Shown here piece by piece: positions 52,416 through 60,000 of a stretch of 60,000 bases of DNA (within the stretch, counting starts at the first letter, position 1; each line of letters opens with the position of its first letter). Source of the DNA: Hydractinia symbiolongicarpus. Its lineage: Eukaryota > Cnidaria > Hydrozoa > Anthoathecata > Hydractiniidae. The stretch is taken from the NCBI RefSeq assembly GCF_029227915.1, contig NC_079883.1, positions 3,412,001-3,472,000 on the forward strand, in the 5' to 3' direction. The position numbers and the translations under genes are program-made. The notes beneath the pieces were generated by a model, which saw only the letters and a program-made list of their open reading frames with translations, was not told the DNA's origin and searched no databases.

Positions 52416-53144
52416 CTATTCCGCTAGCTCTAGTAGGCGTTCATGTGTGTAATTTTCACCAAGCCTAAAGTGTCTGACCCTCTCCGGGTTTACCCCGATA
52501 CATCCACGTTCTTTTAGCCAATTGTAATGGACGATAGCGTTTAGTGTTTCCGCCATTACCACGATCTCACCATTGGGGTAATTAACAAGCTTATTCCGAA
52601 TCTTCTGCGCCACATACCCCTGTTGGTCACAAATGGCAAGATATTGGAAGGGGTCATCGTTATCTTTTTGGATAATCACCATACTGTTATCTTTGCCGGA
52701 ATCTTCGAGGTGGGGCACGGCACGTTGCTGTAGCTCCCCAATTTTATCCCCCAATACCATGAGTTGACTATCTCTATCCTCAATTTCATCATTGAGGAAA
52801 GCTAGGGCATTATCTTTATCCTCAAGGGCTTGACGCTGCTCCTTGAGTTCATCCTGTAATTTTTCCACCCCCTTCCCGGGCAACCATTTTGTCAAGGCTA
52901 CGGCCTTGGGCTTTCTTGATCTGACGGTGGTTTCGAGGGCTCCGTCCAACGTGACGAAGATTTCATGTCGTTTTTTTCACTCTTTCCGGTATACCTGAAC
53001 ATCTGTACCCGCCGGGTACAGATCTCTGCATGTCCTCTAGGTCTCTTCTTGATATTGTCATATGACGATCAAGGCTGTATTTCCTGGCATTTGAAATGCA
53101 TAGGCTCCTGTGGGTATTTCGTTCAATAAGGCGAGTGAAGACAT
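52416..53144 (-). pseudogene. MSV199/BRO-like DNA-binding protein, frameshifted
   Basis: The ATG at about 53144 (MSSLALLNEI) opens a short frame. Coding continues in another frame with RHMTISRRDLEDM, which matches GRRMTISRAEIVGL of the neighbouring paralogue, then shifts again into 52949-52416 (SRKPKAVALTKWLPGKGVEK, a coiled coil rich in Glu/Asp/Gln, DNSMVIIQKDNDDPFQYLAI, closing YTHERLLELAE). Proteins of this type are common accessory DNA-binding genes (MSV199, KilA-N, BRO) in large DNA viruses. The role may be antirepressor-like regulation. At least two breaks are visible. Confidence 0.55.
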
Positions 53145-53222
53145 TTTCTATATACTGATGCTTACCCAGAGTTTTTCAATGTGGTCCTTTTAATACCCAC
53201 AAGGGTATTATAAAGCACCCGT

Positions 53223-53886
53223 TTAAGACCTAGTCCCTGGGTTAATTTCGGCAAACATATAGCGATAAATTTTGTTAATGATGTGAAAAATGGAGAAGTT
53301 GGGGGCATCAGGGTTATATCGTATGAAGGTGCATCCCAAGGCTTGCTCGATATGTTTTTGTCTCTTTACCTCATAGCCTATATCCCTGTCAGCATGTTCA
53401 AATTCGTCACATTCGATAGCTAACCTATACCTTGGAAAGTACAGGTCGATCATATATCCATCAATACGATGCTGCGTCAGCATATCTTCGCCGTCAAAGG
53501 CAGTGCGGATGTTGTAAATAGTGCCCTCCTCCTTGGATAAAAGCTTTATGCTTTGATTTCCATACCACAACGCCCAGCAATTTTAATGGCATCCAGGCTT
53601 TCGCATCGAACCAGGATTTCCGTGACAGCTTCGGCGAAAATGAATATATCATGCCCATTATTCCCTCCTCCTAGCATACCTGATCGGGGGTCCATGGGAG
53701 ATGCCCAATTAGGCCCACTATCTCCGCCCTTGATATTGTCATACGGCGACCAAGACCATACTGCCTAACATTTGGAATACCTAAAAGCCTCACCAGGGCA
53801 GCCCTTTTAAACAGAGGATGATTTTGCTTGTCGTACATGATTTCTACATGTGGCGCAAGCACCGTAACAAGCTTTTGAGATGACAT
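53223..53886 (-). pseudogene. MSV199-like protein with a C-terminal endonuclease-like domain, frameshifted
   Basis: Starts MSSQKLVTVLAPHVEIMYDK at 53886. The N-terminal domain (LFKRAALVRLLGIPNVRQYG, RRMTISRAEI) is shared with the adjacent paralogue. The frame stops at about 53671, a middle part (GHDIFIFAEAVTEILV) is in another frame, and the C-terminal part 53570-53223 holds IDLYFPRYRLAIECDEFEHA and a following KRQKHIEQALGCTFIRYNPD. The D...ExD spacing and basic helix resemble PD-(D/E)XK/DUF559-like nucleases associated with viral MSV199 proteins. At least two frame breaks are visible. Confidence 0.6.
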
Positions 53887-53962
53887 CTTTTTTTAGTTAT
53901 ATTTTCGGGTAGATTGTTCATATGGTCATTCGAGAATTTTCCAACTCCTGTAGTGTTCCAAT

Positions 53963-54522
53963 CTAACAAAAAGGCAAGCATGTTTGGTTTTTTTTCAGCT
54001 TGGCCTTGATCTCGTCCCAGTCCGGGATGAGATTCGTTTCCTCGTCCATCATTTTCATATCCGAGGGCTCATTAGGGTACCACATAAGTAGGGCGGTTTT
54101 TTTGCCTCTGAAGGTTCTTCGGAAGAGCACTGTAACTTTGGGTTAATAGCCACAAACTATGCTTGCGATGCATTCCTGAAATAGCCAATTCAAGTAGTGA
54201 TTGTCGACGTTTACCGAGGCTTTCATCAGCGATGACGTCATCAATCACAAAAAACGTTTCCTCGCCCGCCAGCAATTGGGACAGTTTCGCTATCCATTCA
54301 AACAGTTGGTCCTTAGGGTCTATCAGGAATACATATTCGTCTTTCCAAAGCGAGGCCCTATCTAAATAGGTACTGTTCCACTGTATGGTCGGGCACAGGA
54401 TCACGATATTGTGAAAGGGACTTGTATTCATTTTCGAGGAGGTTCAAAACACGTCGTATCTTGCCACAAGACGTCGGGCCGGTAAAAATTGCCGTATGTG
54501 GATCTCTTACGACATCGAACAT
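53963..54522 (-). pseudogene. A32/FtsK-like DNA-packaging ATPase, two frameshifts
   Basis: Would pump DNA into capsids. The ATG at 54522 starts MFDVVRDPHTA and a Walker A region reading GPTSCGKI, in which the usual Thr/Ser after Lys is Ile. A frame break follows within about 20 codons of it (near 54425). The main frame 54431-54072 has VILCPTIQWNSTYLDRASLW, the Walker B-like FFVIDDVIADESL and a sensor-like LWLLTQSYSALPKNL. A second break lies at a run of seven A/T (54093-54100). The remaining frame carries LLMWYPNEPSDMKMM and stops at 53963. The family match is clear. This copy is inactive by both breaks and the Walker A change. Confidence 0.75.
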
Positions 54523-54523
54523 T

Positions 54524-55038
54524 TTATTTCAATAGTTGCTCCACTTCCTGTCGTGAACTTTGGGGTATAGGGCACCACAGCCCAAACATATCAATACAAC
54601 CCCATGTTGTTTTCCAATAATCACCGACAGAGATGGCAGAGCTTGGTCCCTCGAGCCTTCGGGGGGGGGGGGGGGGGTGGGTGGAGTATATATTAATTTT
54701 CCTTGCAGGCACCGCAGGGCTTTTCAATACCTTTCAACAATCCCTGCCTTCTCAGGGCTCTCTCCTATAAGCTCAATATATCCGGGTATAATGCCGTATG
54801 TGAGTAGATCATACAGGATGAGATAGTTTTCATCCTGTTGAACCCCTCTAATTTCTTTATCGATAGCGATGGGATCCAACTCGTGTTCAACATCTGCGGT
54901 ATCTCTATTTGCTACAGCCCGCCTCTCCCTGGTCTTAGCTAGGCAGGCCATGCAGGTCTTAGTTCTACTATTACCCCTTATTTTGAACTTATGTGGTGCC
55001 AATAGCTGCTTACATACTCTACAACATAACACATCCAT
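54524..55038 (-). pseudogene. Small zinc-ribbon protein, frame broken at a G17 tract
   Basis: The ATG at 55038 begins a CxxC...CxxC zinc-binding module (MDVLCCRVCKQLLAPHKFKI, SRTKTCMACLAKT). A charged linker follows, then IELIGESPEKAGIVERY and a stop at 54724. Coding-like sequence resumes in another frame (GDYWKTTWGCIDMFGLWCPI) and ends at 54524, two bases from the ATPase start at 54522. A pure G run (17) at 54661-54677 interrupts it. It may be a transcription- or replication-associated viral zinc protein; no family was assigned. An upstream extension to 55134 is AT-rich and unlikely to be coding. Confidence 0.5.
54661..54684 (+). repeat. G17 homopolymer with GTGGGTGG tail
   Basis: 17 consecutive G followed by tgggtgg. 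It has G-quadruplex potential, is a replication-slippage hotspot, and is a place where the assembly may be unreliable. Confidence 0.9.
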
Positions 55039-55160
55039 TTTATTGTTTGTGGTGACTATTCCGACTAGATTGGATTGTAAAACTTTTAGACTAAATAAGA
55101 TTTTAAATAATTTCAATTGTAACTTCCTCTTCAATGAATTTCCCGAAATGACTGATAGCA

Positions 55161-58100
55161 GTTAGTTTCTTGTCATAATGCTTTAAAAAATGATCACGAA
55201 AGTGATTAAGATGGTTTTGTTTTCCCCTGAGCTATAATATATGTGACCGTCTTCTAGACGCAAAGCCAGCTTCAATTACTACTTACTATCCAAAACAAAA
55301 ATTTGCAAGAAAACAGAAATGTTTGAGGTAGAATGTGTTCAAATAAATAGAATCCACTCTGTATCTAAAATTTTCAGCTTAAAGTATACTAACAGTATAC
55401 TAACAGTGTGCGGCGATTAAAAAAAACTTAGATTGCGTGGTAGCTAGGAGTGATTGTATTTGTTGTATTCAAAACTTTCAAATTTCCTATTTTATCTTGG
55501 ACTTTCAAACTATTTTAATCCTACTAAGTTCGATGCATTTGAGCCGCTTCCTGGTTGTAATGTGACATTGTAACTAAAATCTTACCTATAGTCACACGGT
55601 TTCGCTGTGTTGAATAAAAATAACTATTTTAGTACCCTGTTTTAGGGTAATTTGATCAAGGATATAAAAATATTATTAACAATGTTACATTTCTACCTAG
55701 AAAAATGTGTTATGTAACAAATTGATCTTGTTTTTTATAATAATGTAACCAAAAATGGGAACCATTTTAAAAAAGAAATCACTATATTGTATTTTTTTGT
55801 ACACAACCATGAAATCAACCATAAATAGAATCCAGTTCTATTCACCATTCCAGTTCTATTCCAGTCCCTAATCATAGCAAAAAAAGCATATATCTCAAAT
55901 CGGAGTTCAATATTATGAGATACTATGGTTTTCTTTCTGATCAGCTGTTAAAGTCCCAGCCAACAGTTATATTAGATCTATATAATATCAGATACAACAG
56001 CTAACAACATCAACAGATATTTGTAAATGAAGCAGGAAAGAAAAATTACGTTTAATTGAAAACTTATTGTGTATTCCCACGTTTTATACTCATCTTCCTG
56101 TCCCGTAATAAATTATGTAACTATCACATTAAACGTACTTCTATCATAAATATACCATATGTAAGGAAATAATACTCTATTAAGATTAGGTACAGTTCAC
56201 TCCCTAATTATCTGACACATCTAATGACAAAAAGTGATTGCACAATTATGATGGCAAAACTATATAGGCAAATCGTTATAGAAGACTCTTTGAAAATCGG
56301 ATAGCAATTAGCAGATACTTTAATTAATAGAGAGTTTTTTCGTGAAACAAAATTAATTTTGCTTCTACGCTAATTGAATAGCATCTGATTTCAAAAATTG
56401 CCTGTTGAATTCTGATGACAGAAAGAGGCTCCATCCTTAAAGGAAAATATCAAAAATAATTATAGCATTTGAAATACCTATGTTGCTAGATAGATATGTA
56501 CAACCAAGTAAAAAAATATAACAAAAGTGCATTGACTTTCAAATAAATAGGCATTGATTACAAAGAAGGAAGTAAAGCAAGACATTTATTACGATGATAA
56601 TTGTAATTTAAACTTCCTGAAACTTACCACCCGTGTTGGAATTTAGTGGTATTTTGTTTACGAAAAGAGTTGACAAACATAGGTGAATGTATCTTGTTAT
56701 CTTTAACAGTTGATTGTAAAATCATTTTTAGTTATATGTTCCAAATAAATATAATAATTACAACAACAACAACAACATAGTATGATTTCATGCAGCCGCA
56801 ATTAAGATGCATATTTTGCAAGTGACTTGTAGAAACACAGTCAACATTTTAACCGCATCATCTAATTATGTAAATCAGTTTAATTAATTAGTTTGTCTGT
56901 AAAATAATCATGCAGTCAAATTATTCTAAAAGTTAGTGATTATTTGAAGTAATAGAGTTGTCCAGAGGGAGGAATGACAAATCTATAACAAGAAATCACA
57001 TGCAAGCTGGGTTTAACGTAATTTTTGTACAATCACCAGATGGACATTATGACGGTAAAGTCATGAAAAATAGTAATCACTTTGGTTTTTACTTCCAAGA
57101 AAAATAAATGCGTCTAACTAATGTATAACGATGTCATGGCCAACTTAAGTCATCAGTTTGCCTTAATAACAACCGTGCAGTCAGATAATAGATTAGCTAG
57201 TAATTATATTTTGTCTAATCAATGATCAAATTTATTCTTATGGTGGAACATATTTTGTAGTTTTTTTAAAACATGCTCTCCCTTTTTAAATTTCCATTTT
57301 CCCGTTGTTCCCCGAATCGTCTTCCATAAGCAATTGACGTTTGAACGATGTGTAATTCAATAAATGCATTCAGTAATACATATCTTAGTTAAAACAAACT
57401 ATAGAGTGTCAATTTCAATAACAAAAACGCGTCAGCTTAATCAGATAATTACAGATATTAGTAATTATTGGAGGATGCACGTTGTCTTGGCCATGGTTAA
57501 CAAGCATCTTGGTGGCTGTGCTATGACAAAAAGAAGTAATTCGCTGTGCATTGACGGAGTAACATCATGGCGGTATTAGCCTTTAAAAATCAATCCCTTC
57601 CGCTGATGTGATGTTTTTTGAAAAAAATTTGAACGTATAATTAAACCTATCTAAGACGGTTAGTATAATAAAAAGAGAAAAATCCAAATTTAGTATTATT
57701 AAACATCAAATTAACAAATAAAATATAGAGAACACTTTCATGTGACATTAACTGCTTGTCGAAAAGAACTAATGTTGCGTAAAAACAAAAATATGTGCAG
57801 AATTAAACAATACCCAGGTGTAAAATTTTCGTAGAACTTTATTAGGTGTTTTAATGCCTCCAATTAAAATGGTTGTTTAAGTTTGACGGCTATAAAAAAG
57901 TTTGTTTTCTATTTTTTAGCTTCAAAAATTGGGCGGTAGCTGTATTAAGAATCAATAGTGGATGCTGTAGAGACGTTGAGAAATTATGGAGATGGGCATG
58001 AAAGATTAAGTGTATTTAAAGTTAACGTAGCTCTCCTACAAAAAACTGTTTCACAAGAGATCGTCTTTTCTCAAGTTACTTGATGAGGATATTATATCAC

Positions 58101-58859
58101 GTGATAGTAGGAGAACGAGTTAAGGCAATGCTTTTAATTCATTTTGTATATAAATAGTCGACACAAAAATTTTCAAAATTTTCCGTTTCACTGAAGTAGC
58201 TAAACAATGTTTTAGACAAAGTGAAAAAGATAAGATGTTTATATAAAAGAATCATTGTAAAATAATATATGTTACATTTAGGAGGTATTAATAAAACTTT
58301 AGCTGATGTTCAAAACATTTAACTGGATTTTCACTTGAAGTTTTTATAGAAACTGCATTTACAGGAAACAATTACTTCAACCAGAAACATTTCAGCTTAA
58401 AAAATAAACATTCTGACATCTTTGAAATGGTCAAATGTTTATAAAGCATGACTAAATCTCCCTTCGTGGTAATCATTGTGGTGTTTTACAAAGACAATGA
58501 ACTTGGAGGTTTTAATAGTGTAAATCAATAACTTCCCCGCAAAAAATTCTTTACATGTCGGGGACATGTCAATAAGGTTTATTAAAAGAATGAATGATAT
58601 ACCTATCACAATACACGTGATTCTATCATACATGTATCACATGAGTAAGAAAACAATAAGGCTATTGTGATAAAGAATAATAAAATGATAGTTTGGCAAT
58701 TTTGTTTATTATAATTTCGTGGAAATTATCAACAGGAAGCCCGTTGCATGATGTTTTATATTTCCCGATTGTCTTTTCAAAGCTACGTCATGCATAAATC
58801 AATGCCTATAAAATATGCTGACGTAAATACTTCGGCAGTGTATAATCCCTTATAGCGAG
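55161..58859. other. Gene-free AT-rich stretch
   Basis: No exon was recognised in about 3.7 kb. Small features are a near-repeat tatactaacagtatactaac at about 55385, a (caa)n run at 56760-56777 and an open frame at 57364-57579 without family resemblance. It is probably intergenic and upstream regulatory DNA of the cystine-knot gene. Confidence 0.45.
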
Positions 58860-58946
58860 GGGAAATAGATACTCCCTCACTTATGACAGGGAAATAGATA
58901 CTCCCTCACTTATGACAGGGAAATAGTTACGCCCTCACTTATGACA
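58860..58946 (+). repeat. Triplicated unit of about 31 bp in the upstream region of the cystine-knot gene
   Basis: Three consecutive units of the form ggaaatagatactccctcac + ttatgaca (starting at about 58861, 58890 and 58919); the third has ttacgccctcac in place of atactccctcac. They lie about 250-340 bp upstream of the ATG and about 110-190 bp before a TATA-like element. They could be transcription-factor sites or a minisatellite. Confidence 0.7.
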
Positions 58947-59045
58947 CAACGCTGTTACATGCCAATATTTGGCGCTAAATTATCACTTAGCGTGAATTCT
59001 ACTACAAATGTAAGCTAAAACAATGTTTTATTATCTGTCTGCTAA

Positions 59046-59055
59046 GTATTTAAAA
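59046..59055 (+). promoter_or_regulatory. TATA-like element upstream of the cystine-knot gene
   Basis: tatttaaaag at about 59047, roughly 150 bp before the ATG, would place a start site near 59075-59080. It is a sequence-only guess. Confidence 0.35.
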
Positions 59056-59197
59056 GCCCGGAATTGCAGTAACTTTAAGTAACATTTGGAAAGTCAGGAC
59101 AGAAGTTATTGTAACTTGTTTCCAAGTAAGGAGTACAGAACGACAACGGGTTTGAACTTCTACAAAAATAGTTATCTGACGTGAATCTTGATACTTA

Positions 59198-59635
59198 TTG
59201 ATCTTTGCCATGCAAAAAGTTCAGGTGTTCCTGTTGATTGCCTTCATAGTGATAGTAAAATCGACACCATCAATAGATCTTTTGCAGAAACTGAAAAGCG
59301 GTATCAAGAAATGGCCTGGTGGGAGAGTTATTTTAAACGCAACTGAAGCAGATGCAGGTATGTGTGTGCTACGACCACACAACAGAACAATATTTTACAG
59401 AAGTTGTACAACAAAAATCGTGGAATTAAAGTACTGCTATGGTCAGTGTAGTTCACTTTACATACCAGGGGGTAATGTTAATCGTGGTAACATTTCTTTT
59501 TGCGAAAGATGCATGCCAAAGAAATCACACTGGGAAGACGTCAGATTGAATTGTCCATTTTCAAAAGGTGAAAAGTCGAAACTTTTTAAGGTGGAAGTAA
59601 TTGATGCATGTAAATGCAGTTTCTGCAAATATTGA
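59198..59635 (+). CDS. Secreted DAN/gremlin-like cystine-knot protein
   Basis: Single-exon ORF of 145 residues. It has an N-terminal signal peptide (VFLLIAFIVIV) and a C-terminal cystine-knot (CTCK/DAN) domain from about residue 56: FYRSCTTKIVELKYCYGQCS, a short IPGGN loop, SFCERCMPKK, then RLNCPF and VIDACKCSFCKY. The spacing of CYGQC, CxxC and CxC cysteines is that of the DAN family (gremlin, cerberus, DAN), which bind BMP-type ligands outside the cell. Basic residues (KLKSGIKKWPGG) precede the domain. The ATG at 59198 is the first; one at 59210 (MQKVQVF) also keeps the signal peptide. A bursicon/norrin-like assignment is less likely. The orthologue within the family is unresolved. Confidence 0.88.
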   Translation: MIFAMQKVQVFLLIAFIVIVKSTPSIDLLQKLKSGIKKWPGGRVILNATEADAGMCVLRPHNRTIFYRSCTTKIVELKYCYGQCSSLYIPGGNVNRGNISFCERCMPKKSHWEDVRLNCPFSKGEKSKLFKVEVIDACKCSFCKY

Positions 59636-60000
59636 TGAAGTGACAAACTGTTTTAGTTTTTTGTAGCATCAGTTAAATTTTGTATTATTTTAATTTCTTT
59701 GTTCCTACATAACGGTGTTTTTTAATAATGATGTTTAGTTTTTCATCGAATATGTTAAATTTTGTCTTATAAAGAGGTGTTTTTTAATATTAGTTTATTG
59801 AGAAACTAGGGAAAGTATATTAAAATTTAAAAACAAAACTTTTTTCACTGTTTTTGAAGTTCAGCAGTTGATATGCACGCCATTGCTACTGATGACAGAA
59901 AATTTGCTTTTTGACCTTTTGTTGTAGTGCTTGTGAAGTTTGTTTTATGATATTGCGGAAGATTAGCTGAGTGTTGCAGTAGTTTTCATATACTGAGACT
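59636..60000. other. 3' flank of the cystine-knot gene
   Basis: AT-rich presumptive 3' UTR and flank. It carries a repeated ggtgttttttaata-like word (59713 and 59776). No further gene was seen. Confidence 0.4.

Larger units (their letters stand above)
44780..55160. mobile_element. Degenerate DNA-virus-like / Polinton-like integrated element
   Basis: A block about 10 kb long, GC-richer than the flanks, intronless and gene-dense on both strands. It shows a capsid-like protein (50130-51377), an A32/FtsK-like packaging ATPase (53963-54522), integrase ends (51790-52359), two MSV199/BRO-like proteins, membrane and coiled-coil proteins and a zinc ribbon. This set matches the Polinton/adintovirus/Polinton-like virus assemblage. 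Not recognised are protein-primed DNA polymerase, maturation protease and clear terminal inverted repeats, so the edges are approximate. Nearly every gene has frameshifts or stops, showing an old, inactive copy. Confidence 0.75.

Noticed and set aside
1-60000. CRISPR array, rRNA genes or bacterial operon structure
   Set aside because: No regularly spaced direct repeats and no rRNA-like sequence were seen, and the spliced genes show eukaryotic DNA.

Overview
This 60 kb window is AT-rich nuclear DNA from an animal. Genes are split by GT-AG introns and are widely spaced, and the gaps are full of transposons. The host genes (sorting nexin 5/6 type, DMAC1/TMEM261-like, TMEM53-like, an F-box/WD40 protein, an SLC25A45-type carrier and a DAN-type cystine-knot protein) point to a metazoan. 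The DIRS retrotransposon, several tRNA-derived SINE families and a degenerate eukaryotic DNA-virus-like insertion would fit a cnidarian, perhaps a hydrozoan. That placement is inference; no species marker was recognised.

Layout. 1-8.3 kb: mostly non-coding, with one probable signal-peptide exon on the minus strand (about 4.7-4.9 kb), old repeats and a TTAA-flanked MITE. 8.3-16.7 kb: a minus-strand sorting nexin gene of 15 visible exons; its largest intron holds an internally deleted Tigger/pogo transposon and a perfect 753 bp tandem duplication. 16.7-28 kb: a nest of mobile elements. Two inverted arms (18.73 kb and 27.95 kb) enclose a truncated LINE, a DIRS-type retrotransposon with gag, RT/RNase H and tyrosine recombinase, a SINE and a hAT-like element with an 8 bp target duplication. 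28-36.5 kb: plus-strand host genes DMAC1-like (with a duplicated exon), TMEM53-like and F-box/WD40. 36.5-43.7 kb: MITEs, a LINE relic, a CGTACA-rich repeat block and the SLC25 carrier gene. 44.8-55.1 kb: a compact, GC-richer block of about 14 small genes on both strands, nearly all broken. It includes a double-jelly-roll-like capsid protein, an A32/FtsK-like packaging ATPase, a gutted integrase, two MSV199/BRO-like proteins, membrane and coiled-coil proteins and a zinc ribbon. 55.1-59.2 kb: nothing recognised. 59.2-59.6 kb: an intronless, secreted DAN/gremlin-like cystine-knot protein.

How the parts fit. The host genes are unrelated neighbours: endosomal trafficking, mitochondrial assembly, mitochondrial transport, ubiquitin ligation and extracellular signalling. 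The best candidate for something little described is the 44.8-55.1 kb block, read here as a decayed Polinton/adintovirus/Polinton-like-virus relative that still shows capsid, packaging and integration modules. No DNA polymerase or capsid protease was recognised in it. Its left end carries a short gene of FKTQ-MC repeats. Reading-frame breaks are described as seen; no repaired sequence is given.
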